A DNA stretch of 64,000 bases from Chamaea fasciata (taxonomy: Eukaryota; Chordata; Aves; Passeriformes; Sylviidae). The notes below the pieces were generated by a model. It did not search any database, was not told where the DNA came from, and was given only the letters and a program-made list of their open reading frames with translations. This document shows positions 11,935-24,960 of this stretch, piece after piece. Every line of letters starts with the position of its first letter. Positions within the stretch are counted from its first letter, which is position 1. Location of the stretch: contig JARCOQ010000002.1 of assembly GCA_029207755.1 (NCBI GenBank), forward strand, positions 60,657,576-60,721,575. Direction: 5' to 3'. Both the position numbers and the translations under genes were made by a program.

Positions 11935-12424
11935 TTTTGGGACACTCACTACAAGGACCTCAAAACACTAGAAGGAAGTCTAGAGAAGGGAAACATAGAT
12001 GGTGAAGGCCTGGAACATAAAAGTCTAATGAGGAGTGGCTGAGGGAGCTGGGGTTGTTTAGCCTGGGGAAAAGGAGGCTGGGGAGGGTCTATATTGCTCT
12101 CCATGAGTTCCTGAAAGGAGCTGGTAGCCAGGTGGTGGTCAGTCTCCTCTCTCAGATAACATGTGGCAGAATGAGAGGAAATGATCTCAGGGTGCACCAG
12201 GGAAGGTTTAGATTGGATATTAAAAAAAAAAAAAAATGTATTCACATAAAGGTTTGTCAAGCAGGCTACCCATATAAGTGATTGAGTCACCATCCCTGTA
12301 AATGTTTAAAAAATGTATGGATAAAGCATTTGATGACATGGTTTAGTGGTGAACGCAGTGTTGGTGCTTCGTTGATGATCATAGGGGTATTTTTCAACAT
12401 TAATAATTGTGTCATTCTAAGATA
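11935..12424 (+). repeat. CR1 LINE 3' end, sense orientation
   Basis: The plus strand follows the CR1 3' region closely. It has GAGTGGCTGAGGGAGCTGGG, GTTTAGCCTGGGGAAAAGGA, GGTTTAGATTGGATATTA, GAGTCACCATCCCTG and ACATGGTTTAGTGGTG, and ends near GATGATCATAGG and a degenerate CATTCTAAGATA tail. An A run replaces part of the usual sequence near 12222-12236. It is 5'-truncated, as most CR1 copies are. Confidence 0.88.
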
Positions 12425-13189
12425 CTAATTGTAAGGAGAGATTTGTATTTAAGTTTTAAGCTCTACAACCAAGTGTCTAAGACATTAAAATGAGAAAAAT
12501 CAAAACAGAGTTACATTGTTGAGTAATAGCTGCTGTAATCTCACATACACTTTTGTAATGCTTTTCTGTTTTATATCATGACCTTTGGCTCTTAGACAGA
12601 ATCTTTTATTTAATGAATTTTCTTGTTTAATTTTTCTCTCTGTTGCCTTTTCACTTAAGCTGTCTTTTGAACATTCATTCTGTTATTCTACTTTATAAAT
12701 CAATGACTTTAAAGAAAACCCTTATCTACTAGTGGCTCAGCTTCATAGTACTGGATGATAAACAACAGATCTTCAGTAAAATTGTAGTTTCAGTTCCGTG
12801 AAATTGCACAGGAGGATAGATGCTGTGAGAACTACTTTTTGTATGGTAATATAATGCTTAGTTATAATACTAATAACAGGATACAAAATCTCCTTTAATC
12901 ATTTCTCTACCACACACACAGTTAGGATAATGCTTCTGAATGAAACACCCATTAGTTTCTGAGAGTGAGATTCACTTCACCTGCATAATGACTGCAAATT
13001 GCAATGGCAGCCTCTCAAAAATCACTTTCAATGCTCTTAGGACTGCTACTATATTTGACTGAAAGCTGCTCTGTTCTTGACCTGTCTTTTAAGAAAGCTA
13101 AGTGCTGTGTGTTAAACCCAACTGGAGCACAGATTCTGCATTAACAGCCCCTCACCTTTGATAGAAGTGCTGAGGAGGTAGACTTATGT
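12425..13189. other. Unannotated stretch
   Basis: AT-rich, with no gene or repeat recognised. Confidence 0.4.
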
Positions 13190-14190
13190 GAATACTTAGG
13201 GTGGATTGACCTTGACTGGCTGCCAGGCATCTACCAAGATGCTCTCTCATGCCCTCTCCTCATCAAGACAAGGGAAGAAAATTGCAATGAAAAGCTCATG
13301 GGTCAAGATAGGAAGAGCACTCATCAGTTATCATCACAAGAAAAACAGAGTAATTGTGGGGAAATTTGATTTCATTTGTTGCTAATTAATCACAGAGTAG
13401 AAAAGAGAGAAAAAAGAAACAAAATACACCTTTCTCTCATCCTCCCCTCTTCTGAGAATAAACTTTGCCCCTGAATCACCCACCTTCTCCCCATGAGTGG
13501 TGTAGGCAGATGGAGAATGCGGGTTGTGTTCAGCTGATAATGCTTTACCTCTGCCACTGACTCCTTTTCATGCTCTTTTCCTGTTCCAGTGTGGGATCCC
13601 ACCCACATGACACTCCTTAACTGACTGCTCCAGCCTGTGTTATTCCCAAGGGTTGCCCCCCTTCAGGAGCAAACGGCTCCAACATGGGCTCCCTGTAGGT
13701 TCCACAAGTCCTGTCAAAATTCCTGATCCTGCATGGGCTCCTCTTCATGGGCCACAGCTCCCACCAGCAGCCTTCTACTTCATGGGCTCTATAGATTGCA
13801 GCACTGTGGGGTACTCCATGGGCTGCAGAGGAACAGCTTGCCTCACCATAATCTTCGTCACAGGGTGCAAGAGAATGTTTATGCCAGTTCCTACAGCATG
13901 TCCTCTCTCTCCTTCTTTATTTACCATGGTGTCTGCAGAGCTGTTTCTCTCCCATATTCTCATTCATTTCTCAAATGCTGCTGTGCAGATTTTTTTAACC
14001 TGAAATAGATTTTTACTCTCACAGATGTCCTACCAACATCACTGATGGACTCAGATTTGGGCAACTGAAGGTCTTTATTGGAGCTGACTGAATTTGTCTC
14101 TGTCAGAAATGGGAAGCTTCTGGCAGCTTCTCACACAAGTCAGCCCTGGAGCCCCACCACTACCAGAGCCTTGACATATAACTAAATATA
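13190..14190 (-). repeat. Old interspersed avian repeat, probably LTR-derived
   Basis: The stretch is GC-richer than its surroundings. It contains reiterated phrases such as CTCCAACATGGGCTCC, CATGGGCTCCTCTTCATGG and CTCCATGGGCTGCAGAGG, then GTGTCTGCAGAGCTGTTTCT and GGAAGCTTCTGGCAGCTTCT. I recall this arrangement as a common, GC-rich avian interspersed repeat, read here in antisense. Family identity is from memory. Overlapping open frames at 13653-14008 are a by-product of the repeat and not a recognisable protein. Confidence 0.5.
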
Positions 14191-17088
14191 AAAAAAAAAT
14201 TGATAAGGCAAATTATTCCTTGCAGTAAATTTTTAAATTTATTGTTCTATTGCAGATCAGCCTTTTAAAAAAGACACACTTATATTTTACATGCAGAAAT
14301 TCACAAAATGGATAATGAATTGAGTAAAAAATTGTTTTTTCCAAAACATGCTGCTTTTGATGAGTTTTCTAGACTTCAGGTAATAAGTCATGAGACTTAT
14401 TATGGACTTACATGGACTCTCTCTTCTGTGGACTCTGGTTGGGCTGCCTAAAGACTCAGTACCTCTGGCATCTTCACAAAGAAGAGATTCATACAACAGC
14501 TTTTGCCAAAGTGAGCATTTAAAGTTCCAGGGTCACATTTTGGACAGTAAGTCAGGCCAGGGAAGAACCACTTGCTGCAATTGGAGCTGTGACAGCAGTG
14601 TCTTGAAGCATTAACTCTAGCTGCAGCAGGACATTCTGGGATCTTCAGCTGCAGAGTGAAATCAGCACACATCTTAGAACGCATCTCAGAATATAAATCA
14701 GTTCGGAAACACCATTTGTAGAGATTTCCTCAGAATTTCATTGCACTGAAATTATCAATAAGTTGTTGGATTTTATCTAATTCAAGACAAAACTGATTTT
14801 TCACATATTATAAATCTCTTGCTTTGGACTGCAGTCTACTGAAATGAGTGTTATAGAAAGATGAGAGAAATTAAATTTTTCCCCTACTCCTTTTATTGTA
14901 AGGCATTTGACTTATGCTCTGTTGTAGAAATACTCTTTGTTAATTTTGGAGTCTGTTTTGTAATCTCTAATACTGGCTGTTATAGTCTACTGATATGATT
15001 ACTATCTGGAATGTCAGCAAAAGTAAACAATATGAAGAAACAAGCACTGAACACAGCACTCAATGACCTTAGGTCTAATTAATGCCATGTTGTCAAAATT
15101 GGCAACAGACTGACCTTGAGATGATGACTAAATATATTGAGAACCTCATCCTCTAGCAAATCTCAGCACCTTCCATGGGGAATATTAGAGCAATTAAAAA
15201 CAATTTTGCCTGACCACTGGGTGTCACTATTAATTCAGATTTAGCTTTGAACATTACTAGGTTTTCTTTGCCTGTTTCTGTTTTAATATTAATAGAGAAG
15301 GTGTTTTTTTGTTTTTTTTTTTTTTTTTTTTTTTCTTTAAGAAAGCTGTTAAGGTCAAGTAAGTCACATTAGAAAGAGCCTGCATTTGCAATGAAAATCT
15401 TCATCAGGATATCTGAACATCATGTCTGCCTGATGATTCACAGTGAAGTCAGTAGTGCTGTAACACACTGGTCAGTTCTACATATAGAATTTACAATTGG
15501 ACATCTAAAGTCAGTGCCCCATATGGTTCAAAAGTCCAGTCAATGTTTACTAATATGTTTCTTTTAAATAATTCTCCTGAGAAAATACTTTTTTTTGCTG
15601 TTTTTGTTTTGTAGACTTTAGTATGTAAGCAAACATAAAGTAATGTTGAGACTGACCATTAAGAAACAATGCAGAAAAATAGAAAGTTAATTTTTATACC
15701 ATACACAGGACATTATTCTTCTTTAAAATTCAGGAATGTGAAATATGACAATGCTCTCAATTCAAAGAACTAGAAAGAAAAAGAGAAGACACATGTCACT
15801 TTTTTGACTTTGTTCTCGCTACAATTAAAAAGAGATTAGTAGTGTTATTATTGGTGTCCATAAGGAACCAATACCAGACATAATCTTCTTCCTTTGTCCT
15901 CTTCTGAAGGAAGAGATTTAGCTCAAATGTCTGGATATGAAGAACTAAGGCCGACTCTATAGGCATTATCTCTGTATAAATAATTCCTTGTATATCAAAT
16001 TATTCTGGGAAAAAGCATCAGTTGCTTCCCTTTTTGGGTTGCAAGGACAGTCTTGCAAATGCATTTTGCAAAATGATAATAAGATTCTTCATGATTTTTT
16101 GTGATGGATTGGTAATAATAATAACTGGCCTATTTAGGAAAGTAACTAATATAAAGAAGAAACATCCTGAATTGTTCAAGGTATATGAATGTAAAGATTC
16201 CTATTTTCATTTCTGTGAGTTGCAAGTATCATCTTAATGGTGAAAAAAACTATTGTATTCTGGGAACTGTCAGTAATATGTTGTCGTTTTGTTCTCAAAT
16301 CCATCAAAGCAAGCTCTTACTGTGTGTGCCACTCTTTCACAATAGAAGTTGAACATGGAAAAGTTGTTTTCTGGGACTATTTTGTGGTTATTATTGTGAT
16401 TATTATTACCAAAAGGAACTAGCTTTTTACAAGAGAGTGTTTAAGGAAAAAATGTGGATGCTACACTTTAATGCTATTATTTATTTTCATTTTTTTTTAA
16501 ATTTTTTTTTTATTTCACAATGACAGGTTTGTGATAAATAAGAAACTATTTTGAATTTATCTATCCAACCATAAGTTTAAAATACAGAAAATGATACATC
16601 TAAAGAAGTTTGCTGCTTAAAAATTCCATCCTGTTTGTGTTGAATTCTAGACATTTTTAACAAATAGCAGTGTTTTAGGATTTTCTGCACTAAAAGCCTT
16701 CAGTCCACTTGTCACAGCAGATACTTTCATGCAAAAGTATTTCAAGTGTGTGATGCTTTTGTATTTTTTGGAAGAAAACGTCTTCAAAAGCATGCTGTGC
16801 TAACCCAAAAACAGTTCTAAAATATTTCTTACATAATATTTTCAAGGAAGAACAAAGTAGGACTAAATTCTTCAGTCTGTCTGCACACCTACTTGTATCA
16901 GTCAGCTAAGTATTACCTGCTAGGTAATCTTACCCTGTTACACCTGTATCTCTCAAAGCAATATGTTTACAAAACAAAATATGAAACAAATGTGGTTTTT
17001 TTGGGATAAGAAATGTCTTCACACTTGTTGCTAATGTCCACTATCTTATGGAAGCAAAGGAAACATTGATAATATTCGCTTGATGCTT
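14191..17088. other. AT-rich stretch, nothing recognised
   Basis: It contains a T-rich tract at about 15303-15338. Open frames up to 78 codons are not recognisable. Confidence 0.45.
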
Positions 17089-17531
17089 TGGAGTGGCTAC
17101 CTAGAACACAGGCTAGACAAGATTAAGAGAATAAAAGTGGGTATTTATTTAAGGCTTTCAATAGGTACACCTTGGGCAGTCAAAATGCTCCAAGAGGGGC
17201 TAGATCCAAGATGGATGTGAGTCACAAGATATACTTCAAAAAGAAGTTTTTCAGAAAGATATAAGTTTGGTCCATTTATACACCAGGGATTAATCCTCCA
17301 ATGACAACTTCAGATAATGAAGTAATATACCCTCAGTTTTCTTCCCCCAATTCACTTTTGTTTATACTTTTCGGGGACTGAGGCAGTAGGGTGTCCTTGG
17401 ATCTCAGGCCTAGAGGGATTGTTTTGTCTGACCAAAATGTGAAGGCAGTTAACTAGCAATCTACATGGACTCTATATACCAATGCAGTACAGGATTGAAA
17501 AATACAAATGCTAAAACCCTAAGTCATGGCA
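17089..17531 (-). mobile_element. Solo LTR, minus orientation
   Basis: The sequence starts near TGGAGTGGCTACCTAGAACA and ends near AAAACCCTAAGTCATGGCA. It includes ACACCTTGGGCAGT, AAGATGGATG, CACCAGGGATTAAT and GGATTGTTTTGTCTGACC, a pattern I recall from songbird ERV LTRs. A TTTATT near 17146, close to the left end, is AATAAA on the minus strand and gives the orientation. No clear target duplication was found, and the edges are accurate only to a few bases. Confidence 0.6.
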
Positions 17532-20500
17532 CTCATAAGAGCAATTCCTGTGCATATTGCTTAATAGTTTAAATAAATATAAGAAAAAAACTTATTACAA
17601 ATACTGGCAGCACAGTTGAATCAGGGTTAAGGCTTCTTGCCTTATCAGCTGAAATTCTGAGAAATCCACGTGGTTGGAATCCACCTCAGATGTACAGCTT
17701 AAAAACTATCAACAAGAAGCAATATTTCTAATACCAATACAGTTAGTGAAACCACCAAAAAACCCCCTGATCCTGTAAGCTATGTATTAACTTAATTCTG
17801 AAAGACTTTGTGTGATATCACTATTTTTTCATTAGCATACAGTTGATTGTATCGAGCAAAGTGATCATGTTTTCTTAGATTTTCACTTGAAAAATATTTT
17901 CACGACTTTGAATTCATATTTCAATAGTGAGGATTACATATATTTTTAGAATAACTTACATTTCTCTTGATATGACTGTTCAATTTATAAACTCTTCAAG
18001 GCTGAGAATACTTCTTATGTACATATATTTATATATTATTGTCTGAACACAGAGAGCTATTTGACTTTAATAACAGAAACAAACACATCCATGTGAAACA
18101 TGATTAATATGTAATGACTCTTTCCATGTAGCATTAAGCTACTACATCCCTTCATCTCTTGGCACAGGCATGTATAAACATACACTCATGCAAAATATCT
18201 TTCTTCTCTTCCTTTTTGTTTAGTTTACTTTAGCTATCTTCATATTTCCTTTCCTTAAGAGTATAACAGAAACATAAAAATACAAACCACGTTCGAACAC
18301 TGATTTCTATGCATCGAAGCGTACAAGTCATGATGAAATGGACTCTTCATACCTTACTAAGGAAAAGCTCTTCCTAGTGCCCCAGGAGCCCTTTAGGCCA
18401 CTGAGATGTCAATGCACACTATATTATCAGATTTATGTCATTCTGATAAGGTGGTCCACTTGAGCCTTTGAGCTAAAGCAAAGACATTAGATGGAAGAAG
18501 GCAGCAATTTAAAGTACCTAGTTTAAGGATAATTAGCGACTGGCAGGTATCCAGTGTCATTATCAGGACACTGCTGTAGAGCAAATGTAACAACTCCCTG
18601 TTGCCGCAAACATGGATCTGTCTTGGCTCTAACTGGTTTTAGTTTTAGCTTACATCTGCTTCCTAATCGCTTGAGTTTTTCAGAGCTGTTCTTGGACTTC
18701 TTCAGCTTTCAGTTGTTTAGTCCAAATTCCAAGTGAACTGTTTTCAGAGCTCATGAAACACACTTTTTGCAGCGACAGGACTTGTTCTTGTTTTGGATTA
18801 AGTTTTTGTTTTGTTTCTCCATATATTTAGCCTCTCAATGTCCTGTTTTCTTCTGCATTCTTAACAGTATCTGGTTACTAAATATCTATACTATCAGCTG
18901 ACAAGTAACTAGCAAGGAGACTGGCTTTGATTTATCGTGTTCTTATAGACAGAAGGAAATGTCCATCCTTGAAACTGGATCTGAAACCGAGGGCATCACA
19001 ACCCTCTTGTGGTATTGGCTTTCATTCTTTAGATGGGGCAGAAAAATAAAGGAATGTTCTCAGAACTAGTCCGCATAATGAGAGTCTGCTACCTGTGGGG
19101 TATACACTGAGACCTGCCAGCAAGGAATGCTCTCACATATTCCTCGCTCAAGAGAAACAATACTAAATCTAGAAACTGCAGGCAACCTGTCAACTTCTAA
19201 ATGTTGTCAAAGATCACAGGAAGCAGAGGATGAAACCTTGAGGATAGTTTGCAATGTCTTAAGAACATAAAATGATGGAAATGCCACAATCTTTGAATGA
19301 AACAAAGGAAACTTCATCAATTTTTGAGCCAAATAATGTAACTAACTGATTTTATGTATATTCATTTTTAAAAGTTTCTTGATAAAATGATAAAAAAAAG
19401 CTTTTAATTTAATAGTACCAGAGAATGCTCCTGGGTGCAGAATAAAAGCATGCCCCACTACTTAACTGTAAAAAAGATCCTTTGACAAGGATCAAAGTCA
19501 AAATTCAGTCTTCTAGGCAATTCTTGAGCAAGGTTTGGGAGTTTACAGAGGCCATGGAGGACTTGCAAAAGGTAGTTTGTAATTGTCCATCCTGTTTTGG
19601 GAAATAAGGGAACAAAGATACTGATGGGAGCTATTCTGTACTGGTTAGCCTCACTTTCAGAAAAATATACTGGTATTTTCTGATGTCAACATAGCCACTG
19701 AACCTGTGAAAAGCATGCTGGTAGCTGTCAGGTCACAAAGTATTCATAAAGAAAACCAAGGTGTTATCAAATTGAAAGTTAGCTATGTGGTACTGTAGTG
19801 AAGTAATGGCTAATGAGAGATGAAGCTAAAAGTCTGTGTCTGTTTGAGAAGAGAAAGCCTAAATGATGGGATGTCATATCCCTGCTTTGACCAGTAGTGT
19901 GCTATAGAATTTTTGAGCTGCATTTTCAGGGCGTCAAAGAGGCATGGGACCCTCCCTAGGCTCACCCTGATTTTCCTACTATGTGTGCCCTCTTCTTAGA
20001 CAAGAATTTGTGGTAATACTTATTATATAATTATTATATTATGTATTATGTAGAGATAATATATACTTATAGTATGTATTATACTAATAATACACACACA
20101 ACAGTTAATTTTTAACTCTTTGAGTAATAAGAAAACTATTTCCAAGTAAGGAGATAAATCCATGTTGTAATAATGAAAATGACTGAAATGTGGTATAGAT
20201 TTCCATTAAAATAGAAAGTTAAGGTAACAGAAACAATCTTCCAAAACTGAATGGAGATCATACCATTCTAGGTTACTCTTTACAGTGCTTGACTGTATTC
20301 TGCGTAAATATCTGTTTTCTACAAGCTACACTGAACTTCTTTTTCTGTACTTTGCCTGATGCAGGGTATTTAAGTGGCAAAGGAGACAGATAATGGCAGA
20401 CAGGCATAAGGATGACATTTCTTCTAGTTCGGCTGGTGAAGAGTGCTAAGTGATGGAAGGGAGCGAGAGGAAACTAACTTGCTGTCCAAACTCTAAATCC

Positions 20501-21125
20501 AGGAGTTCAGAGGCTGTGCCAGATCTCAGCATCCATGGCATATGGTCTACAAATCTATTCTGGGGTAAGGCTGTGCATTATGTTCTGTGTGCAAATGCAT
20601 GAGTATATATCTGTATGCATATGTGTATATATTTACACACATACAAATGTACAGATATATGAATACGTGTATATATATGTTGTAGAAAAACTGGTAAATA
20701 TGCATGGACCACATATAGAGCCAATAACTTTCTCGCAAATCCTTAGACCTTGCGGAACAGCTTCTGTTCCATGGAGTACTGCAAAAATCAGTGTGTACAG
20801 GCATCTCTTTTGATAGAGAAATTAATCATACTTGGTTACAATATGGAAGAGGCATTGTGACTTAGAGATTTGAATAAAAAAATGTTCAGTTTTAATTCTG
20901 TAGATGTTTTTTTCTCTCTACAGCTTCAGACTAATCATATTTAAAAAAATAAAAGTTCCTGTGACTGATGTAAGTAACCCAAGTGTAACTTACACAAACT
21001 TTATAACCCACTGGGGGAAAAAATAAATATAGAAGAGCAATTTTCTTTAAAAAGTTAATTTTTTTATCAAATAAATTATGTGGCTTTTACATTATTATAT
21101 TATATCCAGGACATGTCCCTAATTT

Positions 21126-21147
21126 TTGGTTTGGTTTGGTTTGGTTT
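21126..21147. repeat. (TTTGG)n microsatellite
   Basis: About four copies of the pentamer TTTGG followed by a T run. Confidence 0.85.
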
Positions 21148-24100
21148 TTTGTTCAGTAAAAGCACTTATAAAACTCTATTTTCAAATCTTCCACATTCCC
21201 CTTTGGAGTAACAGTCAGGAACCCATGGCTTGGAAACAAGAGCAAAGTGGAGACAAATGAGTGCTACCAGGGCTTAAACCAAAGTCTTCATGAACAGATT
21301 GTCTAACAGACTGGAGTAATAATCTTCAGAGTCACCATGCTGGCTTGCAGATTCCTGTTTTAAGTGGCTTTGATTATTATGGTGATTTGACAGCAGATCT
21401 TAAATTGGAATTTGGGCTACAGCACCCAGATATACTTACTACCTGAACTTAATTTAATTCTCCTGGATGGAGAGTATAAAAGCAATAGAAAAAATACCCC
21501 TGGTTAAAGTTAAGACAAAAGCATGACTAGCTTAGTATCAGAATTTTTTTTCCACAGAAAAAATCTTACATCTCTAATCAACTCTCCAAGAGAAAATAGC
21601 AAATCAACTGGTTAATTTACGTGTAATAATGTGTATTATGAAACCACATTGATTGCTATTTATGAATCCAAGGTTGTTAATTTCGAAAAAAACCTCAGTA
21701 TTACAGTATTGTTAAATAGGAAGCTGATTAGTGGAGAAATTAGTATCAGTGAGGCATGCAAGCACTGAGTGGTAAACATGATTTTATAGAGAATCAGAGC
21801 AGATGACATACAGAACTATTAAAAAAAAAGACAGAAAAAAAAAAAGAAGACATTATTATATGTCTTTAACACTTCAGGTTCTCACCTGCACAAGAATGAC
21901 ATCATTAATATCAGAATTTTCCCATTACATGAAGTTGGTCCAGTAAGATGAATAATGTTTATGTTGTTACTGTCTTAAAAATATGTATGGAGGTTTATGG
22001 GCCATGTGAGCATCATGAAGGTCAGGAGGACTTGAAAACATCCATTTGAGTGCTAAGTGATTTTACACTGAAACAAAACAGAATGATGTTGATCTGATTG
22101 GTCCCCACTTCATTTTTCGCAGGAAGCGTTGACATGGATATAATACCTTTGGGATAAGCAATCAAAGCAGACCTGATAACCTGATTTGCAGACACATGGA
22201 AATAGTTTACCATGTCATTGCCAAAAGGAAAGGTACTGAAGGTATGGTTCACTGGCACAATAATGGCTAAAAAAAGAACAGATAATAGTAAGCAATAATT
22301 AAGGTGTACATCGATGTTTTGTGACTTTTAAAAATAATCTGCTGTTGTAGTTGGAGATTTGAAGGGCAAAATATTTTTTTTCCTTCTGTAACCCTAAAGT
22401 GAAGGGAAAGGATTTTTCAGTGCAAGTAGGTGGCCTACATATCCTAGTTATTATGCATAAACCCTATACAGAAAGCAATAATCATCCTGTGAACTGAATA
22501 TCACAAAAATAGAAAAGTTACAGTTAGACAAAAATATCCTCTATTAGCAAGCAGCTTATGTGGGAAGTATCTTCTTAATTGCACACTACCGATATGAATA
22601 TCAAACTAAAACCATGACACATCAGATTGGTTGGCAATTAAGCACAAAGACTTTGCCATTGTATGTAAATGCTATTAATTTGAGCTGCATAGAAGTGGCC
22701 ACTGGCTAAATGTGATGTATGGTCAGCTTGGATTGATATGGCTCTGCTTAACATTTCACTAGCTGTGAACCTGATAAGAGTGTGGCTTTGTTGTGGATAT
22801 GAGCATAAGTGTATGCATTTGTTCTTAGTCAAACTGTTAGTGTGATAATGAAGAAAAATGCAAATTCATAGTACTGAAATTACTAAATGAGTTCTTCATC
22901 AGGGTGCTATCTTGAAATATGCACCCTGTATCTCAGTAAAAAAGGAACCATGGATCTAGCTAGATGAAAATGTTATTAAAAATTACAAGAAGAATAAGAG
23001 GAATTGTATGTACTGACACTGATGAATAGACAGACATAACGTATCATCTCAGAAAATGAAGCAATGTGCAATCATCTGCTCTGAATAAAACCACAACTTC
23101 TCTTAAAAGAAGAAGTTTGTATTTTTTTCCTAACACTTTTCCAAAATAAATGAAAAGTGGATGTGAACAAGAAAAATAACACATGTTGGGATCTGTATTA
23201 ACTGATATGAATGGGAAAAAACATTACAGGGTTAGCCTAAGGTATGTAAAACTTTCAAATAAATTGTGAAGTTGGATTTCAAATACAAGGCAAAATGCAT
23301 ACGTCTTCAGGTAAAAGAAAAAAGTAAGATTAAATATAAGGGCTGAATATCCTGTCTTATACACAGCACAAAATGAATAGTAATTCCATTGCAGATAGTG
23401 GAACTGTATCAAGAAAAAAACATCCACTACAAATAGGATCAGAATCATGCCTGTAGCACCTAAAAGCATAAATCAGCCTATAAGCTTGTTTAACATATGA
23501 CAGGGCTTGAGGCAATTTGGAGTCTGCCAGCACTGCACCCCCTGGAATATGCAAAATAGCTAGATGTTACTGCTCAAAGAACATTTTCCACAGCTTAGCA
23601 TACGGCTTAAACTTTCCAAAGAGAATATGCAGCATAACATACTGCTTTTTTTTTTGTTTTAACTTTGATAATTTATCATGTGTTCATCGATAGGAACATG
23701 TGTCTAACTAATATAACCACCTAAATCCTAACTTCTTTGTGGTCAGTGTGTCACCTTCTGTTTATTTCAGTAGCAACAGGATTGGACCACACAGTGCCTT
23801 ATACAAGCAACATCACTAGAACTAGCAAAGGCATCGTCCAGGCTAAGAACATCTTTGATTCTGGATGTTTGTTTTTTCTGAAAAAAAAAAAAAAAATCTA
23901 TAGCTAATCCTTTGCAGGGAAAATATGTTGAGTGTATTTTTGTAAATATTGTGGATGTAAAACCCTGCCCTTTCTTCTTTGATCTAATGTAAATAACAAA
24001 CTGATTATTTCATGAGAAGTTAATTGAACATTTTTAGATAGCAATTTTATTTTAGTTGATTATATTTTATCTGTTTCTCTTACACCCTTTTCTCTTAATT

Positions 24101-24167
24101 AGGCTATTAAAAGTTTTATGCATAAACACCCATTCTATAAGTGGTTTAATTAGGGATTTTTCAAATA

Positions 24168-24262
24168 AATTAAACAAACAAACAAGCAAACAAAAACAAA
24201 CAAGTGAACAAAAATAAACAAGCAGAAATCCAAACTAAATCAACTAATAAAAATAAAAACCA
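24168..24262. repeat. A-rich AAAC/AAAT low-complexity tract
   Basis: Imperfect repeats of AAAC, AAGC and AAAT units. The open frame covering it is low-complexity and not a credible protein. Confidence 0.8.
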
Positions 24263-24825
24263 ACCAACTTCTCATAAAGTTATCATTTGGAATAAATTAT
24301 TTTTAAATAACCTGCTCTTCTTTAAAATATATTTATTGTCCATAAAGGTCACAGGCGTATTTGCAGAGCAGGATACTTTTAAAGTGAATCTTTAGTCATG
24401 AAAATCTTCATGACTGTTGTCATAGATAAGGTGAAAGTTATTTTCCGAGTTGAAAGCATCCTTCATGCTAGCTCACATAGTTAAAACTGTCTATATTTTG
24501 AGCTGTTGATATTAGAGAAAGAAGCAGAATGTAAAGGTAAGGAGTCTCTTGTTGTATTGCTGAAAGAGTTGTTTATTAAAAAAAGCTAAACAAAGAATTT
24601 TTGTAAAATAGAGTGATTAGTATATTTATTTCTGTGTGCTTTCATTTTCCTTTAAATTATGCCAAAACAGCATTTCCTGGGATGACATCTCCACTGCTAA
24701 AACGTCTTATGTACACCCTTTCAGTTACACTTCTCAAAGTGTCCTAATAGTTCACCATTACCTCGTTGCACAGTTGATGACTGAGAGTACTCTAAAAGAC
24801 AGATGTTATCCACGGTGACGTTTTT

Positions 24826-24960
24826 GTTGTGGTTTTGTGGGGGTTTTTTTGGTTGTTTTGTTGGGTTTTTTTCTTTTTCTTTTTTTTTTTTTTGGGGGGG
24901 GTGTGGGGGGTTTTTTTTGTTTGGTTGGTTTTGTTTTCCTTTTTTTTTTTTTTTTTTTTT
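24826..24960. repeat. T/G-rich low-complexity tract with long G runs
   Basis: It alternates T runs with GGGG-type runs, including an eight-G and a six-G run near 24894-24910, and ends in about 22 T. The opposite-strand open frame (lysine/proline/glutamine-rich) is an artefact of this composition. Confidence 0.9.
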
